Source of the DNA: Oceanococcus sp. HetDA_MAG_MS8
GTDB taxonomy: Bacteria; Pseudomonadota; Gammaproteobacteria; Nevskiales; Oceanococcaceae
Reading direction: 5' to 3'
Assembly: GCA_019192445.1 (NCBI GenBank)
Contig: JAHCMK010000001.1
Location: 62,001 to 126,000 of the forward strand
DNA length: 64,000 bases
Made by a program: the position numbers and the translations under genes. This document shows, piece by piece, positions 27,664-36,720 of the stretch (its first letter is position 1; each line of letters opens with the position of its first letter). The notes beneath the pieces were generated by a model. That model saw nothing but the letters and a program-made list of their open reading frames with translations, ran no database searches and was not told the origin of the DNA.

Positions 27664-30285
27664 ATGCGTGTTTTGATTTGGGTGTTGATCCCTCTATTCG
27701 TATCTGCCTGTCAAGGCGGTCGCGAGAGCACGCAGGAGTTTCTCTCCAACAGTAGCGATCCAACTGTCGATCTCGGCAGTCGTGCTGACGAAGATTCCGA
27801 AAAGGACATGTCGGCCACGATTTACCGCACGGAATATTCCATTCCGAATATCGTTGCCGACGATTATCTCGGCCTGGGCTATGGCGTTGGCTATGCGCAG
27901 GCTGAGGATAACTTCTGCATTCTGGCTGCGGTTTGGGTGGGTCTGGAAGGCAGGGCTGCGATGTACTCGGGGCGTTACCTCGGGCCGGGAAGGGCAAACA
28001 GGGATCTTTATCAGACCTTTGTGAACGCTACCGTTGATTTTGACAATTACCTCACCAGACCACTGCCACATGGGTTGACTGGGGAAGCATTGGACCTAGT
28101 TGACGGCTACATACATGGGTACAACGACTACCTCGCCAAGTTCGGTGTCGACGGCATCCCGGATGAGGACTGTCGCGGCCAACCCCATATTCGGCCTATC
28201 ACGCGGATTGATATCGCACGCAGAATTTATGATGTGGTTGGCAATGCCGGTCGCGATCTTGTCTGGCAGGGTATGGTTGAGGCGGAGGCGCCGGGCGTCA
28301 CGAGCGTTCCTAGTTTGCCCAACGAGGTGCCTTTCGTAGGACGAATCCCTGTAGTTAGCGACGTCATCGACATCATAAACGACCTCGTTGAAGAGCTTAC
28401 GGGCCAAATACCTACTCGTTCGAGCAACTCAGAATCCGAAGTTCCGCCGGCCGACTTGATTCTGGCCTTGGGCAAGGCTTTTGCGGATCGTGTGGAGCAT
28501 GGCGGTTCAAATGGCGTCGCGCTGGGTTCTGAAGCGACGGACAACGGGTCAGGGATGCTACTGGCTAATCCTCACTGGGGGTGGGATGGGCCGCTGCGGT
28601 ATTGGCAGTCGCATGTGAATATTCCCGGCGAACGACATGTGTCAGGGGCTGGCTTTCCCGGATTGCCCATGATCCTGATCGGCCATAACGAGAGCCTCGC
28701 CTGGACTCATACTATCTCTGCTGCACGACGCCTTGCGTTGATGGAGTTGCAGTTGGTGCCCGGAAATTCCACGCAATACATTGTTGATGGAGCAGTCCTA
28801 GATATGGACGTGATACCGGTCACGGTTCAGGTTCGCGAAGATGATGGCAGCCTGACGGAACGCTCAACGACCTTCTATTCAACGATTTATGGCCCGGTAA
28901 CAACGAGCATTTTAGGTATCGATTTGTTGCCGTGGACGCAAACCATGGCCTTCGCCCTTCACGACACCATTGGTGACAGTGCGCGGACCGTAAACCAGTT
29001 TGTCGAATCGAATATGGCCCGCACGGTTGATGAGCTGTATGAGGTTCACTCCAAGTGGCTGGGAAATCCCTTTGTGACGACTACGGTTGCTGATTCTCAG
29101 GGCAATGTGCTTTGGACGGATGTGGGGGCAGTACCCAATATTTCCAATGAGCACGCTGCTTTGTGCAATACCCCACTGGGGCACGCATTGTGGAATACCT
29201 TTGCGGTGGCGGTCCTACGGGGGTCGCTATCCGCCTGTGAGGTTCCTACTGCACCAGACTCTGTTACCCCGCAGACCATGCCCGCAGCATCACAGCCCGT
29301 GCAGAAGCGCAGAGACTATATGACGAACTCCAACGAGAGCTACTGGCTTTCGAATGCCTATGAACCGCTCGAGGGGTATTCACGTGTATTTGGTCCTGAG
29401 CGTTCGCAGCGCCAGCTTAGAACTCGTCTGGGTCATCGCATGATTCTAGAGCGGATCGAAGGCCTGACGGAGGACGGACAATCAACATTCAGCCGCAGTG
29501 ATCTCCAGGAGCTACTGTTTAACAATCGCAACATGCTTGGTGAAATGTGGGCCGATGATCTTGCGGATGCTTGTGAAGCCGCGGGTAGCTTTCCCGCAAC
29601 ACCGTCTGAGGCTGGCGCAGAAATAATAGATGTGAGCGAGGCCTGTCCGGTGATTCGCAATTGGGGAAAGACCAACACGCTTGATGATCCTGGGGCAGTT
29701 TTGTTCTATCGCTTCTCAGCTCAGTCCTTGGTAGATCTTGAATGGACCTTGTCTTATATCGGTTTGCCTTCGACGCCGATGTGGCGGGTTCCGTTTGATG
29801 TGAATGACCCAGTCAACACTCCAGATGGGCTGAATCCGGCTTGGGTCACGGCCTATACCGCCCTTGCCGATACGGTTAAGGAATTCAAGGAGCGCGGCAT
29901 TCCACTGGACGCCACGCTCAGAAAATATTCTCGGAGTAGTTATGGTGATCCAGATATCCCTCTGCATGGCGGTGTCGGGCAGATCGGGCTCTTCAACATT
30001 GTTGATATGACCTGGGGGGGCGACCACATAAGCATGGGGACACCGGGGGGGACAAGTTTCGTCCAGGTCACACAATTCTTCAAAGATGGGCGCTGCCCTG
30101 ATGATCGTACGCTGCTGGTGAGTTCACAGCGCAGCCAGCATGCATGGGATCGGGCTGACGAGCAGAAACTGCTTTACTCACGCGGACAATGGGTGAATCC
30201 CCCCTTCTGTGATGACGAGTTAGCTGCAGCGCCCAAGGAGTCGACAACGTACCTCGACAATGGGGTCATCACAATTGTTGATTAA
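27664..30285 (+). CDS. Penicillin acylase family Ntn-hydrolase, probable lipoprotein
   Basis: 873 residues. Lipobox LFVSAC (Cys16). Penicillin amidase (S45) family: the alpha chain begins with YRTEYSIPNIVADDYLGLG and YAQAEDNFC; the self-processing site is Gly281-Ser282 in GGSNGVALGSE, making Ser282 the expected N-terminal nucleophile of the beta chain. LLANPHWGWDGP and LSNAYEPL follow, as in the family. Such enzymes hydrolyse amides including penicillins, acyl-homoserine lactones (PvdQ, QuiP) or aculeacin; the length and lipid anchor resemble a subgroup of large gammaproteobacterial homologues with unknown substrate. An alpha-chain extension with the repeat-poor region 205-265 precedes the cut site. 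ACGGAG precedes the ATG. Confidence 0.88.
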   Translation: MRVLIWVLIPLFVSACQGGRESTQEFLSNSSDPTVDLGSRADEDSEKDMSATIYRTEYSIPNIVADDYLGLGYGVGYAQAEDNFCILAAVWVGLEGRAAMYSGRYLGPGRANRDLYQTFVNATVDFDNYLTRPLPHGLTGEALDLVDGYIHGYNDYLAKFGVDGIPDEDCRGQPHIRPITRIDIARRIYDVVGNAGRDLVWQGMVEAEAPGVTSVPSLPNEVPFVGRIPVVSDVIDIINDLVEELTGQIPTRSSNSESEVPPADLILALGKAFADRVEHGGSNGVALGSEATDNGSGMLLANPHWGWDGPLRYWQSHVNIPGERHVSGAGFPGLPMILIGHNESLAWTHTISAARRLALMELQLVPGNSTQYIVDGAVLDMDVIPVTVQVREDDGSLTERSTTFYSTIYGPVTTSILGIDLLPWTQTMAFALHDTIGDSARTVNQFVESNMARTVDELYEVHSKWLGNPFVTTTVADSQGNVLWTDVGAVPNISNEHAALCNTPLGHALWNTFAVAVLRGSLSACEVPTAPDSVTPQTMPAASQPVQKRRDYMTNSNESYWLSNAYEPLEGYSRVFGPERSQRQLRTRLGHRMILERIEGLTEDGQSTFSRSDLQELLFNNRNMLGEMWADDLADACEAAGSFPATPSEAGAEIIDVSEACPVIRNWGKTNTLDDPGAVLFYRFSAQSLVDLEWTLSYIGLPSTPMWRVPFDVNDPVNTPDGLNPAWVTAYTALADTVKEFKERGIPLDATLRKYSRSSYGDPDIPLHGGVGQIGLFNIVDMTWGGDHISMGTPGGTSFVQVTQFFKDGRCPDDRTLLVSSQRSQHAWDRADEQKLLYSRGQWVNPPFCDDELAAAPKESTTYLDNGVITIVD

Positions 30286-30406
30286 TGGAAGCCCGATGAG
30301 CCGACAGAGCCTGACGGGCGCTCCCAATGATCGCAGCTAGACGTACTTCGACGAGAAACAGCTTCGCCTAAGTGCAGGTTAAAAAGCCTATAAGAGTAAG
30401 TTCGAG

Positions 30407-32722
30407 ATGAGAAAAGACCATCATTTGCCAAACGCCGCCGAAAGACGATTGCAAACACATAAATTTGCGGCTAAGGGCCCGATTCTATGGGCTCTTTCCA
30501 TATTTGCCTGTTTGACGGCTTGCAATGGAGATATGGAAGGCGGCCGTCGCTCAACTGCTGTTGTCTCGGATGCTGGCCTGGAGTTGCGGGTCCTTTCCAA
30601 CCGGCCGGACTTGATCAGCGGCGGTGATGCCCTGGTCGAAGTGGTGGCCGCGGAAAGTGAATCGGTACACGTGACGCTCAACGGTGCCGACGTGTCTGAT
30701 CAAGTTCGTCGGCAGGCCAATGGCCGCATCATGGGCTTGGTCAAAGATTTGAAGCTTGGAGAGAACCGGCTGAAAGCGACTGCCGATGGAGCCCAGGCAG
30801 AACTTGTAGTCATTAATCACCCTAACTTTGGGCCGGTATTTTCTGCCGGTCAACACCGACTGAAAGATTGGGACATCTGTGCCAGTGGGCTTCCCAGTGA
30901 GCTTAACGATTGCAATATCGAGGTGAGCTATCGATTCTTCTACAAATCGTCGAGCCCACTGGCGACTGGATTGACTGAATTCGACCCGGAGCAGGGGATA
31001 CCGTCCGATGTGGCCCAAACCACAACGCAGACTGGAGAAACCGTCCCGTTCATTGTTCGCCGAGAGGATGGCTTTCAAGATCGCGATCGATACACGATCA
31101 TGGTGTTGTACAAGCTTGATGAAGATTGGTCAGCGATTGAGCCCCAGTCGCAATGGAACCATAAACTTTTGATCACGCACGGCGGTGGCTGCAACATGAG
31201 CTTCCAGCCGAGCAGCCCGGTACTGAGTGACGTTAGCGGGGTCACTGGGTTTGCCCCGCCGCCCTTGGAAGACACCTATGTCATCGCACTGGGTGAAGGA
31301 TTTGCGGTTCTCTCTACGGCGCTGAACAACAATGGCCATAACTGCGACCATGTGCTTCAGGCTGAGTCTATGATGATGGCTAAGGAGCGCCTGGTGGAGC
31401 AGTACGGCGAATTGCGGTACACCATTGGCACCGGCTGTTCAGGAGGCGCCATCACTCAGCAAACTGTCGCGAACGCCTACCCCGGAATTTACCAGGGCTT
31501 GCTTACAACCTGTGCCTATCCCGACAGTGTTTCGCCCGCGGTTCAGTTTTATGATAACCATCTGATGCGCCAGTACTTCGAGTTTCCCGCGCGATGGGGG
31601 CAAGGGGTGATTTGGTCGCCGCATCAGTTTGGGCTGGTTGAGGGGCACATTACTCACCTCAATGCGGTGGTTGGGGATGATGGGCTATTTCTGCCAGCCG
31701 TCACAACCAGTGGGAACTGCGCCGGAGATGCAACCTACCATCCTACGAATAATCCCCAAGGGGTTCGTTGCGGGGCCATTGAGTGGTACAAGCATATCTG
31801 GGGGACGCAATGGGTCGACGCGAAAAGTGCTGATGAGCAGATCGAGGTGACCAAGATTCCTGTCGGCAACGAAGGTATTCAATATGGTTTAGAGCTACTC
31901 AAGATCGGGCAAATCACGCCGGGCCAGTTTGTTGACCTGAACCTCAAGATCGGCGGTCTCGATTTCGATATGTTGCCCCAAGTGCAACGTTCCCGATCCT
32001 CTGATGGAGCTATTTCTGCAGCATTTCGTGGCGGAGCCGGAAATGTGGCTAATAATCTCGACACCGTTGCAATCATCAACTTCTTCGGACCTGATCCAGG
32101 CGCGGCCCACGACACAGTACATGCTTGGTGGACCCGCTGGCGCTTGGATCGCGAGTTCGGTCACCATGACAATCATGTGATGTGGGGCGGTCCCATTTTG
32201 ATATTCGGTGACCCCTTCTATTTTGAGCAAAGCTTTTATGCGATGGATCGTTGGCTGACTGCCGTTGAGGCGGATGTCAGTGGGAGCCCGCTGAGTGAGC
32301 GCATCATCGCCAACAAGCCTACCGATGTTCATGACCAATGCAGCAATGGCCTCGGTCTCAAGGTGGCAGATGAAATCTGTGTTGAGCTGCTCCGCACGCC
32401 TTTCGCGTATGGAACAGCACGGACCGTGGCCGGAGCGGATCATTTGGCGACCAACTACGATTGCCAGCTCAAGCCCTTTTCCCGGGATGATGATTACGGT
32501 TTGATTCCATTCACCGAAGATCAGTGGCAACAGCTGGAGGCACTGTTCGCTAACGGTGTATGCGATTACGAACAGCCTGGGTTAGGGGAGACTACCAAGA
32601 CGGTTCCCTGGTTGACTTATCAATTGGATGACGGGCGGATAGCAACTGGCGGACTGGAGTTGCCCGCCGCGACCTACCCTGCTGGCTGGGGGAGCCCCGC
32701 GTTTTCGGACATGTGGAATTGA
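30407..32722 (+). CDS. DUF6351 family exported protein, probable lipoprotein hydrolase
   Basis: 771 residues. Long N-region, then a hydrophobic run ending CLTAC (Cys39, Asn next). The segment LRVLSNRPDLISGGDALVEV opens the DUF6351 region as I recall it. A central GTGCSGGA motif (Cys344-Ser345) resembles the nucleophile elbow of tannase-like alpha/beta hydrolases, and LLITHGGGC precedes it. A beta-sandwich N-terminal domain (about residues 55-130) is suggested by the SVHVTLNGADVSDQV stretch. Reaction unknown. It follows the acylase gene on the same strand after 121 bases with no terminator seen, so joint transcription is likely. The ribosome site is weak. Confidence 0.75.
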   Translation: MRKDHHLPNAAERRLQTHKFAAKGPILWALSIFACLTACNGDMEGGRRSTAVVSDAGLELRVLSNRPDLISGGDALVEVVAAESESVHVTLNGADVSDQVRRQANGRIMGLVKDLKLGENRLKATADGAQAELVVINHPNFGPVFSAGQHRLKDWDICASGLPSELNDCNIEVSYRFFYKSSSPLATGLTEFDPEQGIPSDVAQTTTQTGETVPFIVRREDGFQDRDRYTIMVLYKLDEDWSAIEPQSQWNHKLLITHGGGCNMSFQPSSPVLSDVSGVTGFAPPPLEDTYVIALGEGFAVLSTALNNNGHNCDHVLQAESMMMAKERLVEQYGELRYTIGTGCSGGAITQQTVANAYPGIYQGLLTTCAYPDSVSPAVQFYDNHLMRQYFEFPARWGQGVIWSPHQFGLVEGHITHLNAVVGDDGLFLPAVTTSGNCAGDATYHPTNNPQGVRCGAIEWYKHIWGTQWVDAKSADEQIEVTKIPVGNEGIQYGLELLKIGQITPGQFVDLNLKIGGLDFDMLPQVQRSRSSDGAISAAFRGGAGNVANNLDTVAIINFFGPDPGAAHDTVHAWWTRWRLDREFGHHDNHVMWGGPILIFGDPFYFEQSFYAMDRWLTAVEADVSGSPLSERIIANKPTDVHDQCSNGLGLKVADEICVELLRTPFAYGTARTVAGADHLATNYDCQLKPFSRDDDYGLIPFTEDQWQQLEALFANGVCDYEQPGLGETTKTVPWLTYQLDDGRIATGGLELPAATYPAGWGSPAFSDMWN

Positions 32723-32944
32723 ATGCGCCAGCTTCCGCCGGCTGATCGTACTCTCGAACCCCGTTTATTGATTGTTCAAGGGTTTCCGTCAGACACCAGA
32801 CCTAATGCCGATTCAGTTCCTTATCCCACAATACCAATACCTTTATGGCCTGTAGCCAGCTCCCTGTTGTGATGAGGAGCTAGAGATTGTCCCCTTGAGT
32901 CCATCAAAGGGCTCAGCGCAGATGGCAGCATCACCGTCTATTAA

Positions 32945-33241
32945 TGGCCTGCGACATTGCTGCACTGGCGGAGGGAAATAGGCCCGCGTCTTCTCGCGAG
33001 TGAAGTGATTCAAGCAGGGGGATCGATTTCAGCGGGTCGACAAGGAGGGGACGAGTTGGGACTGTGGTTTGGCCGGTATGACGCAGAGGGAGTTCAGCTC
33101 TAGGCACGAAGCCTGAAGCTATGAGAACCAATCACCAACGCCGAAGCCCATTGGGCGACAGTTGTTGTCGGGGGTGGCCGGTCTGGATGCTATGTCTATG
33201 ATCCAGGCCTCTACGAGGACAACGATAATCTAGCCGCGAGC
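32945..33241 (+). pseudogene. Possible decayed coding remnant
   Basis: One frame reads GGSISAGRQGGDELGLWFGR, then two stops, then NAEAHWATVVVGGGRSG and YVYDPGLYEDND before a final stop. The composition looks protein-like, but no family is recognised and there is no start signal. This may be chance. Confidence 0.2.
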
Positions 33242-33322
33242 TAAGCAAGTTGTAACGAGGCTCACTGCTCATTCGATAACTCAGCCGGTGACCGGAAGGC
33301 CCAAGAACCGAGTCGCTGTACC

Positions 33323-33359
33323 CGCTCAATCAGTGGTCATCTGCGACCATCTGTGGAAA
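33323..33359. repeat. Solo right end of the CAGATT-type repeat
   Basis: CGCTCAATCAGTGGTCATC followed by TGCGACCATCTGTGGAAA matches the right ends of units A (10815-10853) and C (11255-11291), in the same orientation, at the 3' edge of the cytochrome operon. No left end was found nearby. Confidence 0.65.
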
Positions 33360-33376
33360 ACAAAGGTCACAAGATC

Positions 33377-34120
33377 TCAGCGGTTCTGCTGACTCTGGCG
33401 CTGAATTTCCGCCAGCCGTTCGGCGGCGTCTTTGTCGCTGGGCCAGACCACGGTGGGGAAGAGTAGAACCCGTAGCAGGCCGACGAGCATGTACAGGTAG
33501 GTGAGGCTGAAGATGATCCCGCAGAGCATGGAGATCACCTCGAAGTTGGGGCTTAAGTATTTGATGCCCCACCAGCTCATCACATCCACCAACGCAGCAG
33601 CCAGGCCCAGTGGAAAGATCCATTGATAAGGCCAGAGGTGATTGAACTGCATGGAAAAGGGCACACCAATCACCAAGAAACTGGTGGTAAAGCCAAAGAG
33701 GTGGGCGTGGGTGAAGGCAATCAGCTTGCCCAGGCTCATATTGGCAAAGTAGGCCTCGGCATCGCCGTGCAGGTGGAGCTGGTAGGCGATTTCGCTGGCA
33801 CCGAAGACAAAGGCGATGGCGTAGAGGGTAATGGCCATGGCCAGTCCGCGTTTCACGCCGGTGGAGAAGCCATGCAGGTTGATGGAAATGGTGGAGCGCT
33901 TGAAAGGTACCGTGAGCCAGACCAGCGTCATCAGCAAGATGTAAAACAGGCCCAGGGCGATGGGGCCGCCAATGCTGATCCAGGGGCTGACCGGTGCGGC
34001 AACTTCAACCACGTCATCCAGAGGGATGTCGTCGAGCACGCTCAGGCCGTCTTGGGCCCAGCTCATGCTGCTCAGCGAGCAGAGCAGAACGAGTGCGAGG
34101 TGGCGTGGCTGCGGCATCAT
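33377..34120 (-). CDS. Polytopic membrane protein of cytochrome operon, unknown
   Basis: 247 residues. An N-terminal signal-like run ends MSWAQD, followed by a short periplasmic stretch and about six membrane helices. Histidines occur inside or beside helices (YQLHLHGDAEAYF, AFTHAHLFGFTTSFL), which could ligate haem or contact quinol. The protein is last in a four-gene operon of c-type cytochromes, so a membrane electron-transfer or anchoring role is a reasonable inference. I do not recognise a named family. Confidence 0.65.
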   Translation of the reverse strand: MMPQPRHLALVLLCSLSSMSWAQDGLSVLDDIPLDDVVEVAAPVSPWISIGGPIALGLFYILLMTLVWLTVPFKRSTISINLHGFSTGVKRGLAMAITLYAIAFVFGASEIAYQLHLHGDAEAYFANMSLGKLIAFTHAHLFGFTTSFLVIGVPFSMQFNHLWPYQWIFPLGLAAALVDVMSWWGIKYLSPNFEVISMLCGIIFSLTYLYMLVGLLRVLLFPTVVWPSDKDAAERLAEIQRQSQQNR

Positions 34121-34125
34121 CGTTA

Positions 34126-34950
34126 TCAGGATTTCAGACGCAGGCGCAGGATGGTGGCGGCTTTATGCAGCCCGCGCGCCAGAGCCTCATCCAGGCTATT
34201 ACCGCCGGGGCGCGGCAGCTCTTCTACGGCCAGGCCCAGCACTTGTTTGTACGCCGGAGAGTTTTCCAGGCCATCCCGACCCTGGGTATGAATGGCCTGC
34301 GCTGCCGTCACTTTAAGTTGGCGGTCCGTGGCCAGCAGCACAAACAGGGTTTGGTCTTCAAACTGCGTGGGCACTATGATCGCCGTGCCCTGGGTGCGAC
34401 CCTCAGCTACCGGGATGTAGATAGTGGTGTCGTCACTACTGCTCAGCGTCAGCCCCAGCTCCGCGGCGCGGGCTTTTTCGGCCTGGGTCAGAATGGCATC
34501 CAGCGGTTTGTATTGGCGAATATCCGGAAACAGCCGCTGGACTTCGCGGGGAATGAGCGCGGCCATAGACAACCAATCACCGGGCATTTTGGGAGTGGAT
34601 CTCGCATCGCTAGGATGCGCTTTGGCGGCGAGTTCGGCGGCGTTACTGAAGCCGTCGCCATCGGCATCATCGTCGGCCATGGCGGCAAAGCTGCGCATGT
34701 TGCTGCCGGCGTCTTTGAAGGCCTTCCCGTAGTCGTTGAGGTCGCTGCCCCCACCGTCCTGGTGGCAGGCCGCGCAACTGGGCATGAAACCGGCATGTTG
34801 CTTGAGCATCTGGGCAAAGCGCGGTTCGGCTGCGGCGGGAAGTGAGATGACGAATGTCCCCGCCCAGAGCAGCGCCACTATGGCTGTGGAGCATCTCGAA
34901 GCAGCGAAGCCTCTACGCGGTAAAGCCGTTGTCTGGAGTGGGGCTGTCAT
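34126..34950 (-). CDS. Exported protein with one c-type haem motif and Ca-binding-like loop
   Basis: 274 residues. Sec signal ending PAAAEP. A single CXXCH (CAACH) sits near residue 60, followed by DDDADGDGFSNAAELAA, an Asp-rich loop like those of EF-hand or thrombospondin type 3 repeats. The C-terminal 130 residues (from about LFPDIRQYKPLD) form a separate domain that vaguely recalls FMN-binding domains of RnfG/NosR, but I see no flavinylation Ser/Thr motif, so that is a weak guess. Likely periplasmic electron carrier. Gaps of five and nine bases to neighbours show an operon. Confidence 0.65.
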   Translation of the reverse strand: MTAPLQTTALPRRGFAASRCSTAIVALLWAGTFVISLPAAAEPRFAQMLKQHAGFMPSCAACHQDGGGSDLNDYGKAFKDAGSNMRSFAAMADDDADGDGFSNAAELAAKAHPSDARSTPKMPGDWLSMAALIPREVQRLFPDIRQYKPLDAILTQAEKARAAELGLTLSSSDDTTIYIPVAEGRTQGTAIIVPTQFEDQTLFVLLATDRQLKVTAAQAIHTQGRDGLENSPAYKQVLGLAVEELPRPGGNSLDEALARGLHKAATILRLRLKS

Positions 34951-34959
34951 CGTTGGAAC

Positions 34960-36720
34960 CTAAAAATCGAAGAGCGTCGGTATCTGGGCGCGCATGGCAG
35001 CAATAGGCGATGCGCCTCCATTCTCTGCGGCCCGGGCATGGGCTTCCATCAAGGCCTCGCGCTGCCAGGAGTCCGCCGGCGGCATGAGCTGGCCTTCATT
35101 GCGGGTGCCCAGATACCGCTCGAAATCCAGCACTTCACGGATCTCGCTACGGTCCTGAATATTGGCCAGTACCGTGGCTTCGTCAGGGCCGGACATGAAG
35201 TTGAGGTCGGCTGATGGGTTACCCCGATGGCAGGCAAAGCAATACTCGGCGTAGGGCTTCAAGACAGAATCGGCAGCTAATTCCAAGGGGGGCTCGCCTT
35301 GCAAAATCGGCGGCGAAAACGCATGGCCATCGTCAAAGACATACGCCTGCGGCTCTGCTCCCAAGGCAGCACTCAATGCTTGTATTAGCGTTTCTCGCAC
35401 TACGGGCTGGGCCGCAAAGAGCTCATCCGGCAGCTGTGCTGCGGCCTGTTGCAACTTGGCGGCGTCGTAGTTGGCCAGCTGCTCCAGTCGCGCCCAGTCG
35501 GCGGGGCTGAACAGTTGGGCCAGGGCATAAGCGCCGTCGAGACTAGTCGCGTCAACCCACTCTTTGGGAGGGCGCTGGCTTAAGGGGTCCAGCTCCGGCG
35601 GGAGTGGGGGCAGACGGTCGAAGGCGGCCAATTTATCCAGGCTTTGTTCGCGGGCGGGTGCCGGGGCGAAGATCGCTCGCAGCCGCACCCAGAGGCTGTC
35701 GGAATACAGCTCCTGCTCCAGCGGATTGCGATTGCCCAGGTCGTTGTTGATGTGGGCAATGCCTTTATTGGGCCATACCGCAGCTTGCGCCTGGGTCAGC
35801 GCCTGAGCTGTGCTGCTATCGGGGCTGAGGCTGGCGGGGTTCAGCCCATATTGCAGCGCGGCCGATAGCAGAGCCCGGCGGCAGGCCTGGCCTTGCTCGC
35901 CGCAGCCGTCCAGCCAGATGCGCTGGGTGACCATCAGTACGTTGCCCATATTGGTGAGGTCGTCAAAGCGCTGCGCATCATCCAGTGAACGCATCACCGG
36001 AGCTTGCTGATAATGCGTGCTTTGCAACGCCTCCTGCAGCTTGGCGCGAATATCCGGGTTGGCGTTGGTTTCCCGCCAGGGACGCACCGGGAAGATGGGG
36101 CTGCCGCCCGCATGGCAGGTGGTACAGATAGCACGCTTGGCATAGACGATGCGCGGTATGCAGCCCTGGCAGTAATCCTCCACCAACTGAAACTCAAAGC
36201 GGCCGGCAGCGCTGTTGTAGCTCAGCACCTCGATTTCGTTGGCCTCTTCGACGAAGCCCAAAAAGAGCCGGCCGCGCAGTCGAGCCGGTAACACGGCTCC
36301 GGCCGGTGGATCAGTATCGGCGGCATACACAACGCGCGGGGCGCCGAAATGGGCATGGCCTTTGAGCAAAGAGCGCCCATCGGGAATCAGCATTTGCTCC
36401 GGTTCAGCCTCGGCGCCGGCGGCCTCCTGCATGGCCGCAACCAATTTGGGAAAGGGGTAGGGCAAGCTGCCATGCCGGGCGATCAGTTGATCAAAAAGCG
36501 AGCGTGTGCCCTCCGGGGGTAGATCGTCCCGGCTCAGGGCTGCGGTGAGTGGATGGCCCTGGGAATCACTCTGGGCATCACTCTGGCGCTGCTCGGCCAG
36601 GGCTTCAATACCCGGACTAGCCTGCGGTTCTGGCCCGCAGGCACTGAGTACACCGAGCATCAATACGGCCGGCCCTAAGCAGAGCCGGCCATAGCCTTGT
36701 GCCAAACCTGCCCGCATCAC
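34960..36720 (-). CDS. Lipoprotein with two CXXCH haem motifs
   Basis: 586 residues. Lipobox VLSAC then Gly-Pro, pointing to the outer membrane. Two c-haem motifs: CTTCH near residue 200, in a domain with extra paired cysteines (YCQGC before it, CGEQGQAC after it), and CFACH near residue 495, in a C-terminal cytochrome-like domain ending LGTRNEGQLMPP, where the Met may be the axial ligand. The start is GTG at 36720, in a GTGA overlap with the preceding cistron, or the ATG three bases on. No close named family recognised; periplasm-facing electron transfer is inferred. Confidence 0.7.
   Translation of the reverse strand: MMRAGLAQGYGRLCLGPAVLMLGVLSACGPEPQASPGIEALAEQRQSDAQSDSQGHPLTAALSRDDLPPEGTRSLFDQLIARHGSLPYPFPKLVAAMQEAAGAEAEPEQMLIPDGRSLLKGHAHFGAPRVVYAADTDPPAGAVLPARLRGRLFLGFVEEANEIEVLSYNSAAGRFEFQLVEDYCQGCIPRIVYAKRAICTTCHAGGSPIFPVRPWRETNANPDIRAKLQEALQSTHYQQAPVMRSLDDAQRFDDLTNMGNVLMVTQRIWLDGCGEQGQACRRALLSAALQYGLNPASLSPDSSTAQALTQAQAAVWPNKGIAHINNDLGNRNPLEQELYSDSLWVRLRAIFAPAPAREQSLDKLAAFDRLPPLPPELDPLSQRPPKEWVDATSLDGAYALAQLFSPADWARLEQLANYDAAKLQQAAAQLPDELFAAQPVVRETLIQALSAALGAEPQAYVFDDGHAFSPPILQGEPPLELAADSVLKPYAEYCFACHRGNPSADLNFMSGPDEATVLANIQDRSEIREVLDFERYLGTRNEGQLMPPADSWQREALMEAHARAAENGGASPIAAMRAQIPTLFDF

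Larger units (their letters stand above)
32723..33376. other. Gene-poor interval with possible gene remnant and a solo repeat end
   Basis: No intact gene recognised in about 650 bases. A weak coding-like frame with stops lies at 32945-33241 and a right-end copy of the CAGATT-type repeat at 33323-33359. No strong terminator was found for the upstream DUF6351 gene. Confidence 0.6.

Noticed and set aside
27664-30285. Confident assignment as an acyl-homoserine-lactone acylase
   Set aside because: Family and nucleophile are clear, but substrate specificity in S45 acylases cannot be read from motifs alone, and no quorum-sensing gene is nearby.
33994-34845. 283-codon plus-strand frame opposite the CXXCH genes
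   Set aside because: Antisense shadow spanning two real genes and their junction.
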